DNA from: an uncultured Clostridia bacterium
GTDB lineage: Bacteria > Bacillota > Clostridia > Christensenellales > Aristaeellaceae
Length of the DNA stretch: 12,385 nt
Direction of reading: 5' to 3'
Assembly (NCBI GenBank): GCA_934647305.1
Contig: CAKUFI010000074.1
Span: 1 to 12,385 of the forward strand
How positions within the stretch are numbered: the first letter of the stretch is position 1; each line of letters begins with the position of its first letter. This document shows, piece after piece, positions 1 through 6,583 of this stretch. The notes beneath the pieces were generated by a model. That model had not been told where the DNA came from. It worked only from the letters and a program-made list of their open reading frames with translations, and searched no databases. The position numbers were made by a program, and so were the translations under genes.

Positions 1-78
1 TGACCGCACGATCAGCTCCATGCGGTTTCGTGCCGCTTCGTCAATCTCGGCGCAATACTGTCTTACGTACACCCAGCT
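1..78 (-). pseudogene. Possible fragment of a TnpV-type protein (runs off the left edge)
   Basis: Read on the minus strand, 26 codons from position 78 to 1 are open and include the stretch YCAEIDEAARNRMELIVR. From memory, this resembles the central part of TnpV proteins, small transposon-associated proteins of Clostridia, which carry an 'L..(H/Y)..EI(D/Q).A..RME..' pattern. The frame stays open further right, but the peptide there (rich in Ala, Arg and Pro) no longer looks like TnpV, so the N-terminal part seems to be missing or replaced near position 80. The identification rests on about 18 residues and no search. The piece continues out of the window, and it may simply be chance or another small protein. 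Confidence 0.3.
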
Positions 79-80
79 AT

Positions 81-587
81 ATGCTGCGCGTCGATTTGCC
101 TGAACTGCAGGCCGAGGGGATTGTGCTGTGCAGTTTCCGCGCGGCCACGGTGGACTATCAGCCTGTGCCCCGGCGCTTTTTGTGCTTTCGGTGGGAAAAG
201 CTCGTTCCCCGCGAGGCGGAGGAGGCGTACTTCTGCGTATTTATTCCCTGGAAGCACCGCGAAAAGCAGCTCGTGACCTGTCGGCAGGAGGAATGCAGCG
301 GTCTGCGCGGCGAGCGCCCGGCCGAGTGGATTCGCGCAGGCGAGTTCGCCAGCCGCACAGACGAAGGAACTGTCCTCGTGCGCGGCTTCGATGGCTATCC
401 GTGCCTCCGCGAGCACGAGGCCTTTCTCTGCAATGAGCTTCTGAGCAATCACGAGGCGAACCTCGAGACGCTCTACGCGGCCATGCCTGAGCTGCTGCGG
501 GAAAGCGTCGACGAGGAACAGCCGGCCGACCGCCTGGAACAGTCAATACGCCCTCCGCAGTGCCGCACGGCGCGGTCACCTCATTAA
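81..587 (+). CDS. Hypothetical protein, possibly 5'-truncated
   Basis: A 168-residue protein from ATG 81; the frame stays open to the window edge, with a GTG at 30 as another possible start. I do not recognise the family. Codon use from about 81 to 545 is like the neighbouring genes (G/C-rich third positions), and the product is a mixed acidic, Trp/Phe/Tyr-containing soluble protein with no signal peptide or membrane segment. Notable pieces are CVFIPWKHREK and RGFDGYPCLREHEAF. The last dozen residues (Pro, Arg, Ser-rich) look unlike the rest. No Shine-Dalgarno sequence precedes ATG 81 or GTG 30, and the peptide before residue 1 looks non-coding. The gene may therefore have lost its original 5' end at a junction near position 80. 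It ends just before a bidirectional terminator. Confidence 0.5.
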   Translation: MLRVDLPELQAEGIVLCSFRAATVDYQPVPRRFLCFRWEKLVPREAEEAYFCVFIPWKHREKQLVTCRQEECSGLRGERPAEWIRAGEFASRTDEGTVLVRGFDGYPCLREHEAFLCNELLSNHEANLETLYAAMPELLRESVDEEQPADRLEQSIRPPQCRTARSPH

Positions 588-595
588 GCATAAGG

Positions 596-626
596 AAAAG
601 GAGCCTCCCGCGGGAGACTCCCTTTT
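596..626. terminator. Bidirectional intrinsic terminator
   Basis: GGAG (600-603) pairs with CTCC (618-621) and CTCC with GGAG inside it, with one C/A mismatch. The hairpin is flanked by AAAA on the left (596-599) and TTTT on the right (623-626), so it can serve both the plus-strand ORF ending at 587 and the minus-strand sdaAA gene ending at 643. Confidence 0.75.
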
Positions 627-642
627 CATTCAGCCGAATGGC

Positions 643-1494
643 CTACTTAAACCGCGCGCAGCCCGGGCAGGCCGCCACGCCGCCCTCGCCGGTTTCGCGC
701 AGGGAGGCGGGCATGGCGTCGCCGACGGCCTTCATCGCGTCGATCACCTGGTCGGCGGGAATCAGGCTATGCATGCCGGCAAGCGCCATTTCGGCCGCGG
801 ACAGCGCGTTCATCACGCCGCTGACGTTGCGGTAGACGCAGGGGATTTCGACCAGGCCGCCCACCGGGTCGCATACCAGCCCCATGCTGTTCATCAGCGC
901 AAAGCAGCACGCGTCGGCGCTCTGCTCGTTCGTGCCGCCCAGAAGGTACACGACCGCCGCGCCCGCCATCGCCGCCGCCGAGCCGCACTCCGCCTGACAG
1001 CCGCCCTGCGCGCCCGCGATGCTGGCCCGCTCCGCGATCACCTGGCCGATCGCCGCCGCCAGATACATGGCGCGCACCAGGCTGTCGTCCGAAAGGTGAT
1101 GCGCCTCCTGTACGGTCAGAAGCGCCGCGGGCAGTATGCCGCAGGAGCCGGCGGTCGGCGCGGCGACGATCTTGCCCATGCAGGCGTTGCTCTCCGCGAT
1201 GGCCAACGCCCGCGCGCACGCCCGTCCGGCCAGAGCGCCCAGCGCGCTGCGGCTGCCTTCCACCTGGCGAAGCAGCTTCGGCGCCTGTCCGCCGGTCATG
1301 CCGGACATCGAGCGCAGGTTCTCGTCCATGCCGTGCACGACCGATTCGCGCATGACCTGAAGGTAGCGCGCCATCCGCGCGTCCAGCGCCTCTTCGGTCA
1401 CGCCGTCCTGCCGTGCCTGTTCGCGCCTCGCCCAGGTGGCCAGGCTCTCGTCTCCCGCCTCGCGGATCATCTGTTCAATCGAAATCTCGCTCAT
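643..1494 (-). CDS. sdaAA: L-serine dehydratase, iron-sulfur-dependent, alpha subunit
   Basis: Catalytic subunit of the oxygen-sensitive [4Fe-4S] L-serine dehydratase, which converts L-serine to pyruvate and ammonia in the cytoplasm. The product has 283 residues, a usual length. Family motifs are SNACMGKIVAAPTAGSCG (102-119), GGCQAECGS (164-172) and CDPVGGLVEIPC (208-219). Cys166, Cys208 and Cys219 have the same 42 and 11 residue spacings as I recall for the cluster ligands of the Legionella enzyme. The C-terminal tail carries Cys276 and Cys279 (ACPGCARFK); in that enzyme a near-terminal cysteine folds back to coordinate the cluster. The start is ATG 1494, because GGAGG lies 9 nt before it; an earlier in-frame start would fall within the end of sdaAB. 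It begins 16 nt after the sdaAB stop, so the two are co-transcribed. It ends in TAG. Confidence 0.95.
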   Translation of the reverse strand: MSEISIEQMIREAGDESLATWARREQARQDGVTEEALDARMARYLQVMRESVVHGMDENLRSMSGMTGGQAPKLLRQVEGSRSALGALAGRACARALAIAESNACMGKIVAAPTAGSCGILPAALLTVQEAHHLSDDSLVRAMYLAAAIGQVIAERASIAGAQGGCQAECGSAAAMAGAAVVYLLGGTNEQSADACCFALMNSMGLVCDPVGGLVEIPCVYRNVSGVMNALSAAEMALAGMHSLIPADQVIDAMKAVGDAMPASLRETGEGGVAACPGCARFK

Positions 1495-1510
1495 CTGCCT
1501 TTTCCTCCGC

Positions 1511-2173
1511 TCAGCCGATTTTTTCAAGCAGCGTGGCGCGGGTCAGTCCCTCCACGCCCTCCAGCCGTCCAAGCAGCGCCCTCCCGGGCAGCACGTCCAT
1601 CTCGATGGCCATCATGGCCTCGCCGCCCTGGGAGCGCCTGGAGACGCGCATCGTCGCGATGTTGATGCCTTCCTGCGCCAGCATGCCGCTCACCGTGGCG
1701 ATCATGCCGGGCACGTCGCGGTGCCGGACGATCAGCGTGGGCTGGTTGCCCGTGAAGCACAGCTCCATGCCGTCGATCGAGCGCACCTCGATGCTGCCCC
1801 CGCCGATCGACGCGGCGATCACCTCGATTTTCGCGCCGCAGATGCCCTTCGCGCGGATGCGCACCGTGTTGGGATGCGCGCTGCGCAGCTCCACTTCCTC
1901 AAAACGAATATCCAGGCCCGCCTGCTTCGCCAGCGCCAGGCTGTCCCGCAGCCGCAGGTCGTCGGTCGCCATGTCCATCAGCCCGCCCACGATCGCCCGG
2001 TCGGTGCCGTGGCCGCGCCAGGTCTTGGCGAACGACCCGTGGAACCCCACCTCGGCCGACAGCACCGGCTCGCCCAGCAGGTGAAGCGCGATTCGCCCGA
2101 TGCGCGCCGCGCCCGCCGTGTGCGAGCTGGACGGCCCGATCATCACCGGCCCCAGGATGTTAAACAGCTGCAT
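1511..2173 (-). CDS. sdaAB: L-serine dehydratase, iron-sulfur-dependent, beta subunit
   Basis: Partner subunit of SdaAA; 220 residues. It opens with the family signature GPVMIGPSSSHTAGAARIG (residues 8-26) and ends with an ACT domain at about 145-215 (TLIVRHRDVPGMIATVSGML and following), a fold that often binds amino acids. In some bacteria the two subunits are fused; the split form is typical of Bacillota. The start is uncertain: ATG 2173 has GGAG 6 nt before it, but an in-frame TTG at 2185 has a stronger GGGGAGG 9 nt before it and would add four residues. It is first in the sdaAB-sdaAA operon and is driven by the promoter at 2221-2249. Serine catabolism fits the amino acid uptake genes further right. 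Confidence 0.95.
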   Translation of the reverse strand: MQLFNILGPVMIGPSSSHTAGAARIGRIALHLLGEPVLSAEVGFHGSFAKTWRGHGTDRAIVGGLMDMATDDLRLRDSLALAKQAGLDIRFEEVELRSAHPNTVRIRAKGICGAKIEVIAASIGGGSIEVRSIDGMELCFTGNQPTLIVRHRDVPGMIATVSGMLAQEGINIATMRVSRRSQGGEAMMAIEMDVLPGRALLGRLEGVEGLTRATLLEKIG

Positions 2174-2220
2174 TTCCTGCTCCAACGCTCGATTCCTCCC
2201 CGCAGATACATTCCGCACAT

Positions 2221-2249
2221 AATGTACCACATCCGCGCGCCGGTGTCAA
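2221..2249 (-). promoter_or_regulatory. Sigma-A promoter of sdaAB-sdaAA
   Basis: On the minus strand a perfect TTGACA -35 box (2249-2244) is followed after 17 bp by TACATT (2226-2221, 4 of 6 matches to TATAAT). The predicted transcription start is near 2213, leaving a short leader of roughly 30-40 nt that holds the GGGGAGG ribosome binding site. Confidence 0.7.
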
Positions 2250-2312
2250 TCTCGCGGGAGGTGAAATAACCGAATGGTTAGAATTTTCCGCCCGGCGCGC
2301 CGCCCGTTCCCC

Positions 2313-2341
2313 TTGCTCCGCGCGGAAAGATGTGCTACACT
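2313..2341 (+). promoter_or_regulatory. Sigma-A promoter of the putative esterase
   Basis: TTGCTC (2313-2318) and TACACT (2336-2341) are separated by exactly 17 bp and lie 36 bp before the esterase start. It diverges from the sdaAB promoter, with about 63 bp between the two -35 boxes, so shared regulation is possible. Confidence 0.6.
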
Positions 2342-2376
2342 GAAGGCAATAATGAATAGGAAGGAAGCGTTCCGCC

Positions 2377-3045
2377 ATGAAATGCCGCCTGGTGAAGGAA
2401 AACGTGGGGGACAGGCCCTGCGTGCTGTGCTATCCTGCGCGCGTGGAGCAGCCGATCCCGCTGTTTCTGTGCCATGTCGGGCCGGAGGCGGAGGCGCTCT
2501 TCGCCGAGGTTTTTCGCTTCCTGCCGAAGGATGGCCCGCGCTTTGCGCTCTGTGCGGTCACCGACGTCTCCTGGGATCGCGACTACACGCCCTGGCAAAG
2601 CTCCTGCCTGCCCGAGCGCGTCTTTTCGGGCGGCGCGGACGCGTACCTCAACTTTGTGCGCTCGAGCCTTGCGCCCTGGGCCGAGCGGGCGACGCCCTCC
2701 TGCGCGCGCTATCACCTGGGCTACTCGCTGGGCGGCCTGTGTGCGCTGTACGCCCTGACCCGGGAAGAGGGTCTCTCGGGCGCAGCGAGCGTCTCCGGCG
2801 CGCTGTGGTATCCCGGGTTTGTCCGCTTTTTTCAGGAAAACCGCCCCGACGCGCCCGTCTACTGCTCGCTGGGCCGCGCGGAAAGCCGCACCCGCAACCC
2901 GGCCATGTGCGCCGGTGCGCAGTGCGCTCAGGAAATCGCCGCCCGCCCCGGCGACCGCTTCGAATGGACGAACGGCAATCATTTCTTCGAGATCCCGCAG
3001 CGCATTGCCCTCGCGGTGAGGCGGCTGCTGGAAGACCGGGAATAG
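2377..3045 (+). CDS. Alpha/beta-hydrolase, putative esterase family
   Basis: A 222-residue cytoplasmic protein without a signal peptide. The nucleophile elbow GYSLGG (115-120) places the catalytic serine at Ser117. The histidine is probably His202 in NGNHFFEIP. The segment YCSLGRAESRTRN (162-174) corresponds to the 'SLG..E..T.N' stretch typical of the esterase D/Fes/IroE-like group (PF00756) and probably contributes the acidic residue, perhaps Glu169. It is short for that group and has no extra N-terminal domain. The substrate cannot be told from sequence; a carboxylic ester or thioester is likely. It is a single gene with its own promoter and ATG 2377. The ribosome binding site AAGGA lies 11 nt upstream, rather far. 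No clear terminator follows it. Confidence 0.8.
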   Translation: MKCRLVKENVGDRPCVLCYPARVEQPIPLFLCHVGPEAEALFAEVFRFLPKDGPRFALCAVTDVSWDRDYTPWQSSCLPERVFSGGADAYLNFVRSSLAPWAERATPSCARYHLGYSLGGLCALYALTREEGLSGAASVSGALWYPGFVRFFQENRPDAPVYCSLGRAESRTRNPAMCAGAQCAQEIAARPGDRFEWTNGNHFFEIPQRIALAVRRLLEDRE

Positions 3046-3079
3046 GAAAAGGCGGGGGAACGCGGCTCCGGCGGCCCTC

Positions 3080-3119
3080 GTCGAGATTTAATCCTGCGCG
3101 CAGGATAAACCGCCTCGAC
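3080..3119. repeat. Nested palindrome upstream of the racemase promoter
   Basis: A perfect 16-bp palindrome, ATCCTGCGCGCAGGAT (3091-3106), is enclosed by GTCGAG (3080-3085) and CTCGAC (3114-3119), which also pair with each other. It touches the -35 box at 3115-3120. No T-run follows, so it is not an ordinary intrinsic terminator for the esterase. It is better explained as a protein-binding site or a 3'-end stabilising hairpin. Confidence 0.6.
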
Positions 3120-3143
3120 AAAACGGACTGTGCGTGGTATAAT
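3115..3143 (+). promoter_or_regulatory. Sigma-A promoter of the racemase-aminotransferase operon
   Basis: TCGACA (3115-3120), a 17-bp spacer and a perfect TATAAT (3138-3143). The predicted transcription start is close to 3150, giving a leader of about 50 nt before the ATG at 3201. Confidence 0.75.
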
Positions 3144-3148
3144 GCGCG

Positions 3149-3166
3149 CATGCAAGATTTTGCATG
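3149..3166. promoter_or_regulatory. Operator-like dyad at the racemase transcription start
   Basis: CATGCAA (3149-3155) and TTGCATG (3160-3166) form a perfect 7-bp inverted repeat with a 4-bp spacer (GATT), 18 bp overall. It sits at the predicted transcription start, where a repressor would block initiation. The regulator is not identified in this window. Confidence 0.5.
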
Positions 3167-3200
3167 AATATTGACAAAACATGGCCTGAGGGGGAATACA

Positions 3201-4484
3201 ATGAAAGATTATACGTTCCGATATGGCGACGGAACCGTCTGCCTCGCGCTGGACGAGAAGCAGGTGCTGGGTGAGCTGCATGGGAACCTCGTGCCGCCGA
3301 TTGAGGACATTCCCGCCGCGCTGGCGAGCGCGCTCGAGTCGCCGATCGACCTGCCCGCGCTGAAGAAGTGGCTGACTCCGGGCGACCGGGTGACGCTGAT
3401 CATCAGCGACATGTCGCGCTTCTGGATGCGGCAGGACAGGGTGATTCCCCCGCTGGTGAACTACATAAACGCCTGCGGCATACCGGACGGCGACCTGACC
3501 ATCCTGGTGGCCAACGGCACGCACGACGGCGGCGACGAGAAGGAACTGCGCACGCTGGTGACCGACGAAATCTTCGACCGGGTGCGCGTGGTCAATCACG
3601 ATTGCAATGCGCCCGACCTGGTCTACCTGGGAACCACTCCGCACGACACCCCGGTCTGGGTCAACGCCCTGGCGGCGAAGGCGGACAAGGTGATCTGCCT
3701 GGGCGCGGCGACGCACCACGTCATGGCGGGCTTCGGCGGCGGGCGCAAGAGCATACTGCCCGGCGTCAGCGGCATGCAGACCATCTGCCATAACCACGCC
3801 TACGCGCTCGACCCGGCCTGCCTGCGCAGCAACCCGCGCATCGGCAACGGCAAGCTGATCGACAACCCGCTCAACGACGACATGTGCGAGGCGGCGGGTC
3901 TGATGAAGAACCTGTTCATGATCAGCCTGGTGATGAACGCCGAGATGAAGCTGTCCTCGATCTTCGCGGGGCATTACCTGACCTCCTGGCAGGCGGCCTG
4001 CGCGGAGGTGGACCGCATCTACCGGGTGGACGTGCCCGAAAAGGCGGACGTGATCGTGACCAGCTGCGGCGGCTTTCCGAAGGACATGTCGCTGTATCAG
4101 GGCACAAAGACCATCGACAACGTGGAGTCCGGCCTGAAAAAGGGCGGCACGCTGATTCTGCTGATCGAGGCGCGCGACGGCGGCGGCCCGGCCGAGTACT
4201 TCGACTGGATAAGCGAGCTTCAGGCGGGTACGATGGAGAAGCGCCTGCGCGAGCGCTTTACCGTGCCCGGCTACATTTTCCTGCTCAACTGCGAGCAGGC
4301 GCACCGCTACAACATCCTGATGCTCAGCTCGGTTCCGGCCGAAACGGTCGCGCCGATGGGCCTGAAGGCGTATTCGGACGTGGAGAGCCTGATGGCTGCG
4401 GCGAACCTTGCGGGCAAGACCATTTATGTCATTCCCAACGGCGGCACGGTCGTGCCCCATGTCACAGGAGGCGATTCGAAATGA
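3201..4484 (+). CDS. larA: LarA-family nickel-pincer 2-hydroxyacid racemase
   Basis: A 427-residue cytoplasmic protein, the length of lactate racemase LarA (DUF2088 family), which inverts 2-hydroxyacids using a covalently bound nickel-pincer nucleotide. The key residues of the Lactobacillus plantarum enzyme, as I recall them, are all present: Asp70 and Arg73 (SDMSR), catalytic His108 (NGTHDGG) and His173, pincer-binding Lys183 (GFGGGRKSILPG), nickel ligand His199 (ICHNH) and Lys303 (LYQGTK). It should be active if the cofactor is supplied by LarB, LarC and LarE, which are not here. Family members act on lactate, malate, aromatic lactates or sugar acids, so the substrate is open; the symbol marks the family. 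ATG 3201 is chosen because GGGGGA lies just upstream. It overlaps the aminotransferase by 4 bp. Confidence 0.88.
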   Translation: MKDYTFRYGDGTVCLALDEKQVLGELHGNLVPPIEDIPAALASALESPIDLPALKKWLTPGDRVTLIISDMSRFWMRQDRVIPPLVNYINACGIPDGDLTILVANGTHDGGDEKELRTLVTDEIFDRVRVVNHDCNAPDLVYLGTTPHDTPVWVNALAAKADKVICLGAATHHVMAGFGGGRKSILPGVSGMQTICHNHAYALDPACLRSNPRIGNGKLIDNPLNDDMCEAAGLMKNLFMISLVMNAEMKLSSIFAGHYLTSWQAACAEVDRIYRVDVPEKADVIVTSCGGFPKDMSLYQGTKTIDNVESGLKKGGTLILLIEARDGGGPAEYFDWISELQAGTMEKRLRERFTVPGYIFLLNCEQAHRYNILMLSSVPAETVAPMGLKAYSDVESLMAAANLAGKTIYVIPNGGTVVPHVTGGDSK

Positions 4485-5638
4485 TGGACAAGTACATTTC
4501 CGAGAAGTACCGGCATACCGCGGCGGGCCTCGCGCTGGACACCGAGGCGCTGCGCCGCTACGACGACGTGATCGACCTGTCCATCGGCGACACCGACTTC
4601 ACCACCGACCGGCGGGTGATCGAGGCAGCGTTTCAGGACGCCTGCCGCGGCTACACGCACTACGGCGATCCCAAGGGCGACCCGGAGCTGATCGAGGCGC
4701 TGTGTACCGCCTGGCAGGAGGACTTTGGCCAGCAGGTCAGCCCGGACGAGGTGCTGGTGACCACGTCCAGCTGCATGGGCATGTCTCAGGCGATGCTGGG
4801 CACGCTCAACCCGGGCGACGAGGTGCTGGTCTTCGGCCCCTACTTCGCGCTCTACCGCACCCAGATCGAGCTGGCGGGCGGCAGGGCGGTCGAGGTGGTT
4901 ACGCGCGAAGAGGACGAATACCGCCCGGCCGAGGAAGCGGTTCGCGCCGCCATCACCCCCCGCACGCGCGGCATGATCGTCAACACGCCCACCAACCCCA
5001 CCGGCGCGGCCTACGACCGGCCTGCGCTCGAAATGCTGGCGCGCCTGGCGCAGGAGTACGACCTGCTGGTCTACGCCGACGAGATCTACACCCGCTACCT
5101 CTACGACGGCGAGTTCATCCCCATGCGCACGCTGCCCGGCATGAAGGATCGCACGATCACCCTGAACAGCTTCTCGAAGAACTTCCTGATGACCGGCTGG
5201 CGCGTGGGCTGCATGATCGCGCATCCCGAGCTGATTCGCGTGTTCCAGCAGGTGAACGACGCGCTGACCTACGTCGCGCCCTCGATCTCGCAGCGCGCGG
5301 CGATCAAGGCGCTCTCCCTGCGCAATGAAATCGCGGAGGAATACATTTCGCAATACAAAAAGCGTGTATATTATGCAGCCGACTGCATAAAGCAGATGCC
5401 CTTCCTCTCCATCTATCGTCCGCGCGGCACGTTCTACCTGTTCCCGGGCGCCGCGAAAACCGGCATGCAGGATCGCGAATTCTGCGCCTTCCTGCTCGAA
5501 AAGGCCCATATTCTGGTCTCTCCGGGCTGCGTATTCGGCCAGGCGGGCTGCGGACACTTCCGCATCGCCTGCACGGTGTCCGACGAAAAGCTGGCCGAGG
5601 CGATGGATCGCATGGCCGCGCTGCATAAGTATTTTTAA
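4481..5638 (+). CDS. PLP-dependent class I/II aminotransferase
   Basis: A 385-residue fold-type I aminotransferase moving an amino group between an amino acid and a 2-oxo acid. Landmarks are the aromatic/glycine region TTSSCMGMSQAM (94-105), NTPTNPTG (168-175, Asn172), YADEIY (198-203, Asp200 for the pyridine nitrogen and Tyr203), SFSKNFLMTGWRVG (230-243, Schiff-base Lys233, Arg241) and substrate carboxylate-binding Arg361 in FRIACTVSDE. The start ATG 4481 overlaps the racemase stop as ATGA, with AGGAGG at 4466-4471 inside the racemase gene, so translation is probably coupled; a second ATG follows at 4484. It resembles aspartate/aromatic/PatA-like enzymes, but the substrate cannot be fixed. 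Pairing with a 2-hydroxyacid racemase suggests interconversion of 2-hydroxy, 2-oxo and amino acids, although no dehydrogenase is adjacent. Confidence 0.92.
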   Translation: MMDKYISEKYRHTAAGLALDTEALRRYDDVIDLSIGDTDFTTDRRVIEAAFQDACRGYTHYGDPKGDPELIEALCTAWQEDFGQQVSPDEVLVTTSSCMGMSQAMLGTLNPGDEVLVFGPYFALYRTQIELAGGRAVEVVTREEDEYRPAEEAVRAAITPRTRGMIVNTPTNPTGAAYDRPALEMLARLAQEYDLLVYADEIYTRYLYDGEFIPMRTLPGMKDRTITLNSFSKNFLMTGWRVGCMIAHPELIRVFQQVNDALTYVAPSISQRAAIKALSLRNEIAEEYISQYKKRVYYAADCIKQMPFLSIYRPRGTFYLFPGAAKTGMQDREFCAFLLEKAHILVSPGCVFGQAGCGHFRIACTVSDEKLAEAMDRMAALHKYF

Positions 5639-5674
5639 GTATGCAGTGTTTTGAGTAAAAATTCAGATTTTCGC

Positions 5675-5702
5675 TTGACTTTTCGGCCGCGCCGTGTATA
5701 AT
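5675..5702 (+). promoter_or_regulatory. Sigma-A promoter of the amino acid importer
   Basis: TTGACT (5675-5680), a 16-bp spacer and a perfect TATAAT (5697-5702), preceded by an A/T-rich stretch at 5655-5672 that may act as an UP element. The predicted start is near 5709, so the leader is about 34 nt. This looks like one of the strongest promoters in the window. Confidence 0.8.
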
Positions 5703-5710
5703 GATACACG
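5693..5710. promoter_or_regulatory. Operator-like dyad over the -10 box of the importer
   Basis: CGTGTAT (5693-5699) and ATACACG (5704-5710) form a perfect 7-bp inverted repeat around AATG, 18 bp in total, covering the TATAAT box and the predicted start. The position implies repression. The 7-4-7 layout matches the dyad before the racemase, but the half-site sequence differs. Confidence 0.55.
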
Positions 5711-5742
5711 TAACTTGAATGAATTCACGGGAGGAAATCATC

Positions 5743-6537
5743 ATGAAAAAGGTATTTGCAATCGCTCTGGCCCTGTGCCTGATCCTGTGCTGCTTCTCCG
5801 CTTCCGCGGAAACCGTGCTCGAGAAGATCAAGAAGGACGGCGTGCTGGTGGTCGGCACCGAGGCCACCTACGGCCCCTATGAGTTCCTGGACGACGATTC
5901 GAACCCCGTCGGCTGCGACATCTGGCTGGCTCAGCAGATCGCCGACGAGCTGGGCGTGGAGCTGAAGATTCAGGACATGAGCTTCGACGGCATCATCCCC
6001 GCCGTGCAGTCCGGCAGCGTGGACATCGGCATTGCGGCCTTCACCGTGGACGAGGAGCGCGCCAAGGTCATCGACTTCAGCAACCAGTATGAGCTCAGCG
6101 AGCAGCTGCTCATCGTCAAGAAGGGCGACGCGGACACCTACACCACCAAGGAATCCCTGGCCGGCAAGAAGGTCGGCGCGCAGATGGGCACCGTGCAGTC
6201 CAAGCTGATCGAGAAGGTGCTGACCGACTCCGAGCTCTTCGAGCTGGACACCTATCCGAATCTGGCCATGGAGACCGTCAACGGCAACATCGCCGGCTTC
6301 GTGTGCGACGCGGCTGTCGGCCTGGGCATGGTTTCCCAGAACGACAACCTCGAGGTCGCCAACTTTGTCTTCACCGCGGAGGAGGCCTCCTTCGGCAAGG
6401 CCTGCGTCGTCGCCAAGGACAACGCCGACTTCCTGGAGATCGTCAACAAGGTCGTCGATCGCGTGGTCGAGGACGGCTCCTACCTCAAGGCCTTTGAGGA
6501 GTACGACGCCATCTGGAAGGCCGGCGCCGAGGGCTAA
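5743..6537 (+). CDS. Amino acid ABC transporter, extracellular solute-binding protein
   Basis: A 264-residue family 3 (PF00497) binding protein that captures a polar amino acid outside the membrane. The N-terminus MKKVFAIALALCLILCCFSASA is a clear signal peptide with a probable signal peptidase I site after ASA (residue 22). The mature part shows VGTEATYGPYEF (ligand pocket), DIGIAAFTVDEERAKVIDFS (the Arg normally binds the ligand carboxylate) and AGFVCDAAVG (the Asp normally binds the amino group). The three cysteines of the signal region do not fit a lipobox, unusual for a Gram-positive binding protein. ATG 5743 is preceded by GGGAGG at 8 nt; an in-frame ATG at 5719 lies upstream of that site and is rejected. 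Exact specificity is unknown. It heads the importer operon. Confidence 0.92.
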   Translation: MKKVFAIALALCLILCCFSASAETVLEKIKKDGVLVVGTEATYGPYEFLDDDSNPVGCDIWLAQQIADELGVELKIQDMSFDGIIPAVQSGSVDIGIAAFTVDEERAKVIDFSNQYELSEQLLIVKKGDADTYTTKESLAGKKVGAQMGTVQSKLIEKVLTDSELFELDTYPNLAMETVNGNIAGFVCDAAVGLGMVSQNDNLEVANFVFTAEEASFGKACVVAKDNADFLEIVNKVVDRVVEDGSYLKAFEEYDAIWKAGAEG

Positions 6538-6545
6538 GGGTTACG

Positions 6546-6583
6546 CTGGGGAGACGGCTTTTCTGAGAAAAGCCTCTCCCCAG
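6546..6583 (+). repeat. Strong hairpin between binding protein and permease genes
   Basis: CTGGGGAGA (6546-6554) pairs with TCTCCCCAG (6575-6583), and GGCTTTTC (6556-6563) with GAAAAGCC (6567-6574), leaving one bulged C and a TGA loop: 17 base pairs in 38 nt. It starts 8 nt after the binding protein stop. The next T-run (6611-6621) is 28 nt away, so it is not a simple terminator. It more likely protects the 3' end of the binding-protein mRNA, or partly terminates, giving more binding protein than permease. It resembles dispersed palindromes seen between genes in gut Clostridia. Confidence 0.7.

Noticed and set aside
769..1665. Long plus-strand open frame opposite sdaAA
   Set aside because: Shadow of the minus-strand gene; His/Arg/Ala-rich product without family motifs or ribosome binding site.
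2979..4460. Minus-strand open frame of about 490 codons opposite the racemase
   Set aside because: The plus-strand frame has all LarA catalytic residues; the opposite frame is an Arg/His/Val-rich shadow caused by high GC.
3884..4480. N-terminal extension of the aminotransferase into the racemase gene
   Set aside because: The frame is open upstream, but that part is a low-complexity shadow; the real start is ATG 4481 with AGGAGG before it.
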